64,000 bases of DNA, from assembly GCF_900105675.1 (NCBI RefSeq), contig NZ_LT629786.1, forward strand, positions 2,542,001 through 2,606,000, read 5' to 3'. Each line of letters starts with the position of its first letter. Position 1 is the stretch's first letter. This document shows, piece by piece, positions 1 through 14,300 of the stretch. Source of the stretch: Pseudomonas synxantha. GTDB taxonomy: Bacteria; Pseudomonadota; Gammaproteobacteria; Pseudomonadales; Pseudomonadaceae. The translations under genes were made by a program, and so were the position numbers. The notes under the pieces are model-generated. The model was not told where the DNA came from and made no database searches. It saw only the letters and a list, made by a program, of their open reading frames with translations.

Positions 1-2
1 CG

Positions 3-3326
<3,324 letters not shown>

Positions 3327-3373
3327 GCCATTGGCCAAAGGTTGCGGTATCCCGATGCCGCACCCGTGACCAC

Positions 3374-3458
3374 AAAATCCGTTTTCCTGTGCAGGACCGA
3401 TCCTCGGTCCGCTGACCCGGCAGCCCGTCCAGCCGGATTCACACAGGAAAAAGGATTT
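3374..3458 (+). promoter_or_regulatory. Leader inverted repeat enclosing the Shine-Dalgarno region of the 1596-aa toxin gene
   Basis: A 17-position imperfect inverted repeat (one mismatch) pairs 3375-3391 (AAATCCGTTTTCCTGTG) with 3442-3458 (CACAGGAAAAAGGATTT). Between the arms sits a perfect 7-bp hairpin, GGACCGA at 3394-3400 with TCGGTCC at 3404-3410. The right arm contains the only purine-rich ribosome-binding candidate before the ATG at 3463. Folding would therefore hide the initiation region. The pairing is seen directly; a role in translational control is inferred. Confidence 0.55.
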
Positions 3459-3462
3459 CATC

Positions 3463-6400
3463 ATGTCCGACTCACCTACGGCCCTGGGCCAATTGCCCAG
3501 CCAAGCCGTCCACGCCCATTTCGCTACGCGCCCAGCGTTGTTTTCAGTGGTGTTCAAGGCCCTGCGTACGGGCATCAGCGAGCGCTACCCGAACCTGCAA
3601 TTGGACCTGCTCACGCTCAAGCTCGCCAGCCCTACCCCCAGTGGCGGCTATGCCTTTCCCTTGCTGGCCCATGTCGCCCTCGCCCATGTCCTCAAGCCCC
3701 GACCGCTCGACCTGAGCCCACGGGGTGAACTGCCGTATTACTTGTCGCCCGCCCCCGGCAGTGGCCTGGCCGACGTCGACATGCAGGTGATTGCGCAAAT
3801 TATCGACGAGTTGCGCGCCTCGCTGTATCTGTCTTTCCAGCAGGACCTGGCTGAATATTGGAGCCAGGCCGATAGTCATGGCCGCAGTCGCTGGCAATGG
3901 CTGGGGGAATTTCTCCAGGGCCAGATGACCGCCGCCGCCGCTACCACCTCGGCCCTGAGCGACACCCAGCGGGACATGCTGGCGGTCGCCGCGGCCTGGC
4001 CGGTGCGTCTCGAACGCCTGCCGCGCTCCACACCCACCACCTATGCGTATTTCATCGAAACCACACTGGCCAGGGCCACACAGGAAGTGCGCCTGCTGAC
4101 CCCGGACCTGCTGCTGGTACGCGACAGACAGGTGCTGCTGTGCAGCGTGGCCGGGGCGGTTGAGGCGTTTGACTCCCTGGATGCCTTTGGCCAGGCCTGG
4201 AGCCTGCGCCTGCAACGCCAGTTCCAGTTCGACAGCCTGACCTGGCGGCGCAATGAACCGGACAGCAACCTGTTTGAACAACAGGCCGGGCTAATCCTCA
4301 ATCAGCAACTCGAAGACCTTGCGGCCGTGGACCTGCGCGGCCCCAGCGAAGCCGAGGTTGACCGACGCCTGGACCGGCTCACGGATCCGGCGATGCTGTT
4401 CATACCAGCGCCCGCAGGTGACCCGGTACTGCTGCAGAAAATTGAAGCGCAGCTGCCCGGCTGGCTCAAGCAGGCGCATGCCGATGACCGTTTCGCCTAC
4501 CACCTGCACCTACAGCAGATGGCCCCGGTGCTGCGGCTTAACCAGGGACGCTCCTACAATGAGGGCATCGAAAACCTTCATGATTTCAGCCGCACAACCC
4601 TGCGCAAGCAGATGCAGGCCGACCATGGCGATTACGACCCTGACGATGTGCTGCTGGACTTCGCCGTGGCCGCCGGTTACCCAGGTGGCGCGGGCATTAT
4701 CGACCACGTCAGGATGTCGCTGACCGAGCTGGCGGTAAAAAACCTCGCCGGCAAACCCAAAGGCACGCTGACGCTGTCATCCAAAAGTGGCGGCGCGCTG
4801 CCGCCGTGGCTGACTGACGATTACGTGTTGGGCTCCTCGGGCCTGATCCAGCGGGTCGACATCGGTACGGCTTACCCCCAGACGATCAAGGACCTGCTGC
4901 TGTCCGACAGTGTCGATGCGCGTCGCCGGGAACAGCTCTTTACCCGCGAACTCAAGGTGCAACTGCCGCGAATGGCATTGGAATTCGCGATCAGGCAGCA
5001 ATACGGCGTCACCACCCTGGGCTACCGCTATGTAAACGCCCTGATGGGCGAGGCACCCATCGACCGGATTGTCGATGGCCAGGAGATCGTCCTGCGGCCC
5101 CTGGCCCTGTGCCGCAAGCCCGGCGCCACTGCGGACACGGTCAACAATTGCTTCGTGATCGAACCTCGGGATGCCAGCATCGGCCCGCACTTGCTGTATC
5201 GCCCTTTGTACAAAGACGCTTTGTATCAGTACCCAACGCGCCAGGCCCTGCTGGACGCGCTGGCGGCCCCCGGTGACCTGCAGGACAGCGTGCTTACCTG
5301 GCTGAGTGACAAGGCGCGACCGATCTACGCTCACGGCGGTATCAAGGAGCCGCACATCATTCGCTTTCTGGCCGGAGATGAGTTCGCGGTTCCTGAAAAG
5401 CCCGCTCCCGCAACCCTGGCGGTGGATGAAGGCGCCGAAGAATGGCTGCAATCGCAAGTCAATGGGCAACTGCCCAGCCACTTGTTCGGCAGCACCGCAC
5501 GGGCCCTGGTGGAGTTGGCGGACCGCGAATCGGTGTCCAACAGCGAAAGCCGCTGGGCCATCGTGATGGAGGGTGCCTGGTTGCTGTTCAACACCCTGCT
5601 GCTGCCGTTGACCCGCGGCCCGGCGATGCTGGCCGGCTGGTTCCTGGTGATGGTCAGCAGCCTGGAGCAGGACCTGGCAGGCCTGGACAGCAGCGACCCG
5701 ACCACCCGCGAGCTAGCCATGATCGACCTGTTGCTCAACACCGCCATGGTGCTGTTGCACGCCGCCAGCCCGTCGCCGCGCACCCCACCGCAGGCACATG
5801 AGGACGCCGCACTGGCGCTGGCCGCCTGGCGCCGCCCTGCGCATCAGATCCAAGAGCCCGCCGCGCCCCAGGTACTTCATGGCGAGGTAGCGCTGCCGGG
5901 TGAACCGCCGGCCACCGGGCTTACCCCGCTGGATTTCAGCCGCTCGATTGCCAGCCCCCAGGCCGCTGCGAAATTGTTGAAATTATTGCTCGAGCTGCAT
6001 GTGCCTTGGCCCGACCCGTTGCCCACCGCCCAGGCCAGTGGCCCGTTCAAGGGTTTGTACCGCATTGGCGAAACCTGGCACGCCAGCCTCGGCGGGCTGT
6101 TGTTCCAGGTCAGCGTAGTGCCGGGTTTCGGCGAGGTCTACCTGGTGGATCCCCAGCACCCGCTGCGCCCTGGCATCAAGCTGACCAGCGACGGCCAGGG
6201 GCATTGGCGGCTGGAGCGCAAGGCGCGACTGGAGGGCGGCATGCCCAGGGAACGCCGGGAAAGATGGCAGAGCCAGCATCGCAAGCGCTTGGAGAGACTG
6301 GAGGCCGACCTTGCGCGGCTCAACCTGGAGTTCCTGCCCCAGGCGCTGGCCTCGCTACCGCTCAAGACCGCGCTGGACAGAACGCGTGTCGAGTTGGTCA

Positions 6401-8253
6401 ATCAAAAAAAGAAGCTGCGCGAAGACTGGTTGAGGCTGCGCACCGCGAGCGAGATTCCTGGCCTGCAAGACAAGCTCGTTGCCCGTCATGAAGAACGCCG
6501 CGCAATGGTGGCCAAAGCCAGGATGGAATGGGAGATCGCCTTCGAGCGTTACCGGCAAAACGCCGAGACGGGCAATGCGACCATGCAACAGATCCAGGAC
6601 AAGGGCGGCGAACTGATGGAGGCCGACAACGCCGACGCAAGACACAAGAAAACCCGCAATGTCGCGGCTAAATCCCTCTATGACTACTGGGGCTCAGTGT
6701 TCGAGACCCGGCTGCAAAAGTTTACCGACATCCTTGAAACCGACCAGGGCGAAAATGCCGAAGAGCTGTTTGACCGGGTCAACCGTGAACTGCCCGAAGG
6801 CATTCCTTATGCCTACCAAACGTTCCTGGACACCCGGAAACGGCAGATCGAAACGCTGCGAGAGATGCTCGAACCGGCCGAAAAAATCGAAGCCGTCCTC
6901 AAGCAGGCTGACCCGGAACTACGCGAGTTCCTGCTCAAGGATCATCCCGAGGACCAGCACTTGTCCGTGGTCACCGTTGAACAAAACATCCTGATGTTTC
7001 TTGCCGAGCTGGTGCTGGATCGCACCCATACTTCGCGAAGCCCGGCAGAGTTGCCTTTTATCGTGGAACTCACCAAACCCGAGAACACTACCCGAATCCT
7101 GGCGCATACCGAGATGCGGACCACGAGCGGCTACTCCACCACCGAACAGATCGACGTACTCAAGGGCGCACTCGAACGCTATGAGCGCATGGAGAACGCC
7201 GTCAATTCACTCACGGAAATGGGTTCAGGCTTTGTGCGCGAGGCCTATCGCACCGAGTTCCTCGACCAACTGGTCATTGCCCGCACCAGCCTGGAAGCGC
7301 AACTGGCCGATGTGATTCTCACCGAAGAAGGTTTCGCCCACGTGCCCAGCGTGGCTGCACCCAGCCGGCCGAAACCCGCCAGTCGCAAGGTGATCAAGAC
7401 GCGTAAACAAGCGACCCTGGTGGGCGACCTGCGCCCAGCAGACGCAACAACGCCCGGCAGTTTTGTCGATATCAAAGACCCGCTGACAGGCCAAACGGTC
7501 GCCACCTACCATGAGCATGCCAATCAAAGGGAGTGGGTGGAAGTGGAGGTCGCAAAGCCGTCCACGCCGACACCTGCAGTGAAGGTCCGCGCGCTCAAGA
7601 TCATCAAGCAAAACGCCGGCACCCTGATTGCCCAACGGGCAGGTATCGAACGCACGATTCGCGCCCAGCAGAAAAAACTTCAAGACCCGGCCCGACGCGA
7701 AACCCTGAGCCCCCTGGACTGGGATGACATGCTGAGCCAGCATGCGAGCAAAGTCACAGCACTGGCCGATGAAATCCAACGCGATCACTCCGGCCAGGCC
7801 GGCGCCGCCGCATTGATCAAGCAATACCGGGGCGAGGCCGCCTCGGCGCAAAAGCTCGCACGTGAGATGTGCGCCGAGGGCTACAAGCAACAGTTGCCCA
7901 AGGCGTCCAATGTTGCCTATCTATGGCGCCATGGCTTTGTCGATATCAACCTGGCCAAGAGCCGCGAGCCGCTGGCAGCCGGGGATTTTCTCAGCGAATA
8001 CGCGGTGTACGAAAAAGGCACTCTCCATGTCTTGTGGTATGCGCATTTCCACTACCCCGCCGTCCAAACGCCGACTGCGCAGTACAGCTTCGGCCACCTG
8101 AAGCTTCCGGCAGACCAGTTGTTCACGCGCAAACAGCTGATCGAAAAGGCCGCCGCCGAAAACCGCGCCGTGGTCAACCTGGATAAAGCCACGATCAGGC
8201 CGCCTCTGGACAAGGAACTGTTCCTTGACCTGGAACCTGCCCGGGCTGAGTGA
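3463..8253 (+). CDS. Giant DUF6543-type (dermonecrotic toxin N-terminal-like) protein, 1596 aa
   Basis: This is a very large protein of the Pseudomonas family usually annotated as dermonecrotic toxin/DUF6543. The family call rests on RPLYKDALYQYPTRQALLDA, SVLTWLSDKARPIY and GGIKEPHIIRF (residues about 576-634) and on a C-terminal block with WRHGFVDI and LWYAHFHYP. A hydrophobic stretch at about residues 700-767 could insert into a membrane. Residues about 925-1080 are highly charged and predicted coiled coil (RKRLERLEADLARLN and following). There is no signal peptide and no recognisable catalytic domain. The start at 3463 follows AGGAAAAAGGA. The gene stands alone between metH and the convergent NEL-ligase gene, separated from the latter by a 12-bp-stem hairpin. 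Toxin activity is a family-based inference. Confidence 0.75.
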   Translation: MSDSPTALGQLPSQAVHAHFATRPALFSVVFKALRTGISERYPNLQLDLLTLKLASPTPSGGYAFPLLAHVALAHVLKPRPLDLSPRGELPYYLSPAPGSGLADVDMQVIAQIIDELRASLYLSFQQDLAEYWSQADSHGRSRWQWLGEFLQGQMTAAAATTSALSDTQRDMLAVAAAWPVRLERLPRSTPTTYAYFIETTLARATQEVRLLTPDLLLVRDRQVLLCSVAGAVEAFDSLDAFGQAWSLRLQRQFQFDSLTWRRNEPDSNLFEQQAGLILNQQLEDLAAVDLRGPSEAEVDRRLDRLTDPAMLFIPAPAGDPVLLQKIEAQLPGWLKQAHADDRFAYHLHLQQMAPVLRLNQGRSYNEGIENLHDFSRTTLRKQMQADHGDYDPDDVLLDFAVAAGYPGGAGIIDHVRMSLTELAVKNLAGKPKGTLTLSSKSGGALPPWLTDDYVLGSSGLIQRVDIGTAYPQTIKDLLLSDSVDARRREQLFTRELKVQLPRMALEFAIRQQYGVTTLGYRYVNALMGEAPIDRIVDGQEIVLRPLALCRKPGATADTVNNCFVIEPRDASIGPHLLYRPLYKDALYQYPTRQALLDALAAPGDLQDSVLTWLSDKARPIYAHGGIKEPHIIRFLAGDEFAVPEKPAPATLAVDEGAEEWLQSQVNGQLPSHLFGSTARALVELADRESVSNSESRWAIVMEGAWLLFNTLLLPLTRGPAMLAGWFLVMVSSLEQDLAGLDSSDPTTRELAMIDLLLNTAMVLLHAASPSPRTPPQAHEDAALALAAWRRPAHQIQEPAAPQVLHGEVALPGEPPATGLTPLDFSRSIASPQAAAKLLKLLLELHVPWPDPLPTAQASGPFKGLYRIGETWHASLGGLLFQVSVVPGFGEVYLVDPQHPLRPGIKLTSDGQGHWRLERKARLEGGMPRERRERWQSQHRKRLERLEADLARLNLEFLPQALASLPLKTALDRTRVELVNQKKKLREDWLRLRTASEIPGLQDKLVARHEERRAMVAKARMEWEIAFERYRQNAETGNATMQQIQDKGGELMEADNADARHKKTRNVAAKSLYDYWGSVFETRLQKFTDILETDQGENAEELFDRVNRELPEGIPYAYQTFLDTRKRQIETLREMLEPAEKIEAVLKQADPELREFLLKDHPEDQHLSVVTVEQNILMFLAELVLDRTHTSRSPAELPFIVELTKPENTTRILAHTEMRTTSGYSTTEQIDVLKGALERYERMENAVNSLTEMGSGFVREAYRTEFLDQLVIARTSLEAQLADVILTEEGFAHVPSVAAPSRPKPASRKVIKTRKQATLVGDLRPADATTPGSFVDIKDPLTGQTVATYHEHANQREWVEVEVAKPSTPTPAVKVRALKIIKQNAGTLIAQRAGIERTIRAQQKKLQDPARRETLSPLDWDDMLSQHASKVTALADEIQRDHSGQAGAAALIKQYRGEAASAQKLAREMCAEGYKQQLPKASNVAYLWRHGFVDINLAKSREPLAAGDFLSEYAVYEKGTLHVLWYAHFHYPAVQTPTAQYSFGHLKLPADQLFTRKQLIEKAAAENRAVVNLDKATIRPPLDKELFLDLEPARAE

Positions 8254-8272
8254 CACCGCGACACAACCGGCC

Positions 8273-8300
8273 ATCCGCACCGCGAATACGCGGTGCGGAT
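8273..8300. terminator. Strong hairpin between two convergent toxin genes
   Basis: A perfect 12-bp stem (ATCCGCACCGCG / CGCGGTGCGGAT) with a 4-base loop lies between the stops of the two convergent giant genes. Neither side has a T-run, so it is terminator-like in position and stability but not a classic intrinsic terminator. It may block read-through in both directions. Confidence 0.5.
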
Positions 8301-8312
8301 ACAAACCGATAT

Positions 8313-11300
8313 TCAATGACGCGAGGATGGGCCGGGCTGCGGTGACGCCGGCCGCGGTGTCGGCGCCGCCCCCGCCGACACCTCCTGTACTTCCTGGCGG
8401 GACAGCTCGAGCAGCTTCTGCGCACGGGCGCTGCCCAATTCAATCTCCAACAGGTTCAACGCCACTTCGTAGCGCTCCTGGCTCTCAGTACCCGATTGCC
8501 TGGCGCTGTATTCGTCTTCCAGGGCCTCCTGGCGCCTGCGCGCGTTTTCTTCAAGCGCCTCGAAGGCCTGGCCATGCCGTTCGCGCAAATAGCTGAGCCA
8601 ATAATCACGGGCAAGCAGACTTTCATAAAAGGCCTCGGACGCTTCCGCCGCGAGTATCTCGGTCCGGGCCTGCAATAGCTCTGGCCCGCTGATCGGTGTT
8701 GCAAAGGCCATATAGGAAGGTTGCCCCGGCAGTTCCAGGCCGTCGGGCCAACTTCGGGTCATGCCAACCCGGTAGTGCAAGCGCACTTCGGCGCGGTCCA
8801 TGCCTTTGGCATTGGCTTCGGCCAAGCTGTCGACGCGATCGAGGCGGAACAGTTGCCGTGACAGGTTCAACAAGCGCTGGCCGCGTAGCCTGAGCTCATC
8901 GCCCGGGACGCCCCGTAGCACATTTTCTTCGAACACCAGCACTTCCATGGCACTGAAGGTGAGGATGCGCCCGTCGATACAGGTGGCGTGGGTCTGGGAG
9001 GCGACGAACAGCGGCTCTCGCTGTTGCGCGCTGCTGACCGCCGCATCGATCACTGCCCACACCCGACGGGTGAAATCGGCTCGGGTGTACTCATATTCGG
9101 GGGTATGGCGCAGTTGCGCGAGCAGATGAAAAAATGGCGCATGGCCGGGCTCCTGGCTCAGCTGTACCCAGACCTCGCGCCGGGCCGCGGCCAACGGCTC
9201 GGGAACATTCACCAGCCAAGTCGCCAGTGCCGCTTCGCTGGTATCTGCGGCCGGGTCAAGAATGATTTCCAACGGCGCGTAGGCATCATCGCCACTGTCG
9301 CCAGAGTCACCGTCCGAATCGGAATCAGAACCGCTGCTCGAACCCGAACCACTATCGGAATCGCTTTCGAGCGCGGCAATCCTGGTGTCGATTTCCTCCC
9401 GCGTAAGCCCCATCACGCCCCCACCGCCCAAGTGGCTATCGCTGTAGGCACGCATGAGTCTGAGGGCGTTGAGTGAAAGCTGGTGATTATCGACAAGGTC
9501 GGTGCCGGTGACCAACTCCTCGTGGCGTCCATCGAGCAAGCTGTACGCAAAGCTCGTCAGCGCATTGCCACTCAGGTCCAACGTATGCAGGGCCGGAGCG
9601 GTCAACGCCGCACTGGGCCAGTTGGCCACCGTATTGTAATTGAGATACAGGGCCTCCAGCCGCCCGAAGGTACTGGGGTTGAACATTCTCAAGCTGTTGT
9701 GGCTCAGATCCAGCCGGCGCAAACCTTCATTACCCAGCAAGGGATACAGCGGCTCGGGGTCGCTGAGCGCATTCGCGGCCAGTTCCAGCTGTTCAAGCTG
9801 GTTGAGACGTTGCACGGCCAAGGGCAGCGTCGTCAGTTGGTTGCCGCTCAGGACCAATCGGCGCAAGGCCGGGAAACTGTCGAGGAAACCTTCGGCGCTT
9901 TGCTCCGAGAAGCGCACACCGGTCAAATCGAGGGTATGGACGTGGTACAGCGGTGTGCTCAACCTGGGTAGGTCGTTGACCTGAAGGCCATGCAGGCTCA
10001 ACTCGGTACCTGCATCGTCTGACAGGCCGTTTTGCCAGGCCTGCCTGATCTTGAGCGCCACCAGACGCCGCTCTTGCGCCACCGCGCTCAAGTCCTGCCC
10101 CCGGAGCTCGCGGGTGTACAGCCAACCATTGAGCTGACGGAGCAACGTGTCATGCGCCTGGTGCCATGCCGTCAGTTGAGCGTCGACCTGTGACTCCCCC
10201 ATGCCGGCACTGCGCAGTTGTGCGAGCCGTTGCAGCGCTAACTCTTCAGTCAGTGCCGGGTTCAGCCGTTGCAAGCGTGCGGTGTAACCCGGCGCGCCTG
10301 CAGGCCCCGCGAAAGGCCGGGGCATGGGCAACAGATAACCTGCCATCGACACGCTGGCATGCGGTGGCGCAAAAGCTTGCGACCTGCCTTGCTGTTCAAA
10401 CCGGGCCAACGCGCCCGCGGGCAGCCCCTGGGTGTTCTCGACCCGCTGGCGCGCCGACTGCAGGCTATCCTCCCCCGTTGGCGTAAAGCGGTTACCTGCC
10501 AGGTCAAGCTTCATCAGCACCGCGTCGTTCTCCAATACCCGGATCGGCAGGGTTGGCAGTTGATTGTCTCGCAGGTCGAGCCAGGCCAATTGCGGCAAAC
10601 CTTCGGCGCCGGTCGGCCACGCCTGCAACTGCGTGGCCCGCAGGTTCAGCGCCTTGAGCCGCGTCAAGGCGCTGACATCCAGTTGGTTGAGCGGGTTGTG
10701 GCTCAAGTCCAACAGCTCCAGGTTCTGAAGAGCATTGAGTTGCGCCAGCACCTGCGGCCCGCCTTCGAGCTGATTGAAGGACAGGTCCAGTTGGGTCAAG
10801 GCCGGAAGATCGCCTTGGGCAATGGGTATTTCGTTCAACCGATGGGATTTGAGCTCCAGGGTCTGCGTACCGCTGAAAGCACGGATAAAACCGCGTGTCT
10901 GCTCGGCGGATTGGCCGGACCAACGCAAGCGCAGGGTGCGCACATGCTCGAAGCTACCGGCAGGCAAAGGCGGCAGCTCAATGGGGGTTCCCGGTGGCAC
11001 GCTGTAGGTGTCCGCACCGGGCAGCTCCAGCACCGACACGTTGGCGGGCAAGCCATAACGCTGCGCCACTGCCCCCCACCAATTGGCCTCCAGGACATTG
11101 ACCAGTTCGGCAGCCGGCCCCACTTGCCAGGACGCCGAGCGCAGCCTGAAGCTTTGCGTGGCACTGACCGGCGGATAATAGAACGACTCGAACACCCGGT
11201 CGTACTCGGCGCTGAGTTTTTCGATCGCGGCAAACCGCGCTTGCGGCGTCGGCGCACTGGCGAGTAGTTTTTCATGCAACGCCAGGGTGATCGGCTGGTT

Positions 11301-14300
11301 TTTTCTAGCCATGGCGCCCAACTGGCCCTTGATGTAGTCGCTGACCATCTGTTGCAAATCCATCAAGTTCCCCTGCTCGCCTTGGTAGTCCTTGATGTAT
11401 TCATAGGCGGGCTTGAATGCCTGGGGGGGGAACTTGGCCCAGTCCAGCGACAGGCCAGCCCACAAGCGTTCATGCCCACTGTACAGGCTGGGCGGCAAGG
11501 CGCTGATCGCGGTGTTGCTCAAATCCAGACGTTCAAGCCTGGGTAACTGCTCGACGTAGGCCGGCCAACGCGAGAGCGCATGGGGGGCGTCGAATTTCAG
11601 TTGCTTGAGCTGCACCAGTGCGGACAGGTCCAGGTTATTGAGTGCCGTCGGCGAGAAGCCGGCGCAATCGATATGCAGCTCCTCCAGTGCCGTCAGGGCC
11701 TGGAGCTTGGAGGCGAAGTCCGGAGCCAGCGACAACGCATCAGTCTTGAACTTCAACCTACTGAGTTGACGCATTTCACTCACCGCCTGGGGCAGGCTCG
11801 TCAACGCCGGCTTGCCGTCGGCAGTGGGGCCCCAGAAGCGGCCGTTTTCACCAATCGACAGGGTTCGCACATTGGGAAAGCGCGTCAGAAACGCGTTCGA
11901 ATTGGCATCCGTCATACCGCGACCACCCACCGATAACTCACGAATATGGGAAAAATCCGCGGTCAATGGCGGCAAGGGGTCATTGATGACAAGGGACAGA
12001 CGATCCGCGTGTTGCACCTCCCCGACCAGCGGCGCCCGCGCCCAAATGGCCTTCAACAGTTGCGCGACCTGGGCCCTGTGCAGGTACGCGGTATTGTCAG
12101 GGGCGGTGCTCCAAGAGGCATAGGTCGTAGGAGCCTGGCCTACCCATTGATCGAGCGTAGATGCCAACTGCTGGTATTCACGCTCGCAGTTTTGCAGGGC
12201 GTTGAAGATATCCCGGTCGCTCTTGCCCGCCTGGCGCAAACGACGAATATAAGCCGCGGCCTGGTCGCCGCTCAGCTCCGGATAGAGCGTGCGCGCCCGG
12301 GCCTCCAGGTTCAAGCGCAAATCCAGCGGCCGGCCGCTGGCGGGGTAGCCCAGCAGCTTGGCATTGACCCGCACAGGCGGCCTGAACCAGCGGCCCTGGG
12401 GTTCCAGCAGCAGGGGCGTTTCACTGCGATAGCGGTCGGCAAACTCAATGAGTTTATCTTGCAGCGAGGCACTCTGGCCGACCTGCGGCACACCCAACCC
12501 GCGCCGAGCTTCATCGGGCAACGCATGCATTAACGAAGCGTAGAAGTTGTCGCCTTCCCTGGACACGCTGTTGAGTGCTTCACCGCGCTCATTGAAGGCC
12601 TGAAAATGTGGACCTTTTTTCACCAGGTACTTGAGCTGCACTGCCGTCGCGCTGCCGATACTGTCCAGCAACGAACCGCTGGGACTGGCGTCGCGAACCT
12701 CCAGGCGCAGGTCGTCGGGCCAGCCCGGCAGCTTTTGCAGGCAATGCAGGGCCAGGCGCCGGCTGTCTGCCGAGGCCATGGTGTCGCTGCGCAAACCGGC
12801 ATACGCCCGGGTCTGACGGCCCTGGCGTGCATACCAGCGCGCCTCTTCCAACAGGGTCAGGGGCACCCGGTGGGCTTCGTCCAGTTGCTTGAGCTCAGGA
12901 GGGCCTGCATGGGCCAGCACTTGCTCGGCGGCGGCCTCGCTGAGGCCGGGACAGTTGCGCTGCAGCACGCGAACCCGAGGTGGTAATGGTTCGGTCCCGG
13001 TATAGATGCTGTCGAAGATGGCCGGTTTGCGGGTTTGGGCGTACTCATTGAGTTGCTTGCTGAACTCCAGGGGCCTTGCCTCTTTGACCCGCGCGCCCTG
13101 CGCGCCCAGCATCCCGACAATTTCCTGCTCGTCGAGCGCCGCCAGGACACGCTCAGGTAGCTTGCCGTCGAGCACATCGGCACGGCTGATCTTGATCGAC
13201 GCCTTCTGGGTGGCGCCAACACGCAGGCGTTCGGAACCGTACTTAACCGACCTCCCGGACAGCTCAGGGCCCTCGAACACCTCTAGCAGACGAGCCCTGG
13301 GCCAGCCGGGCAGTTCGGTGACCAGGGGCAGCGCATACAGATACCGCTGGTCAATGGCCTGGGTGCCGCGCAATTGCTCGATCACTTGGCCGGCGTCGGT
13401 GTCGGCCTTGAACAAGCGCAGTGCATCGCTCAGTTGCGCAGGTGGCGCCGCGTGGTCCACGTGCATTTTGCGCAGTGCGTTGTCGCTGATCCCACTGACA
13501 TCCGCCACCTTGATCAACTCGGTATCGGAAAAACCCTCGGTGACCGGCCCCATGCGCCGCAGCAGGGTAAGGCGATCCCACTCCAGCGGCCGCTCGAGGC
13601 TGTGGCGCCAGGCACCGCGGCCGTTGCTCTGCAGAATCGGCTGGTAAGCATCGACGTCGCTCGGATGCTTGATGCGCCACTGCTTGATCGACTCATCGAA
13701 TACCTGCTCGTAGGGTTTATTGCCCAGGCGGATATAGGTCTTGCCTTCCACGAGGTACTGGCCCAACGCATTGGGTGGCGTGTTGGCACCAAGCGTGACG
13801 GCGCTTTCATAACCATCGAGGTCAGGCTTCCACAGGCGGGTTTGACCATTGGGCAAGGTGACTGGGCTCAGGCGCTCAATCACGGGTTCCAGCCGCGCCG
13901 CCTTGAACCTGCGCACACCCGCCCCTACCCCGGCCATCACGGCGAGTTGGGCGAGGTTCTCGGCCACGTCGATCAGGTGCGCCTTGGCGGCACGCTTGTC
14001 GCCCTCGGCCCACTCGATCGAGCCCTCAAAGGTCTCATACAACAACTGCGCGGCCATCACCCCCAACATGACTTCGCCCAACACCGGCACGAACATCGAC
14101 ACCAGGTTCAAGCCCAGCAGGCCGACTTGCAGCAGGTGCGCCAGCTTCGCATCCCGCGCCTTGGCGTCTACTTCGGCGGTGGGTACCGCGTGGCTGCGGG
14201 CATCGGCCAGCACTTTGTCGCGGTGCCGGTCAAACAGGTAGGCCCACAGGTCGACATTGTCCGCCCACGGGCCACGACCTTTGCGCGTGAGGGTCGACGG

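Noticed and set aside
3544..4281. 245-codon frame antisense to the start of the 1596-aa toxin, considered as an antitoxin
   Set aside because: The sequence is Gln/Gly/Arg-rich shadow coding, with no start signal and no known immunity fold.
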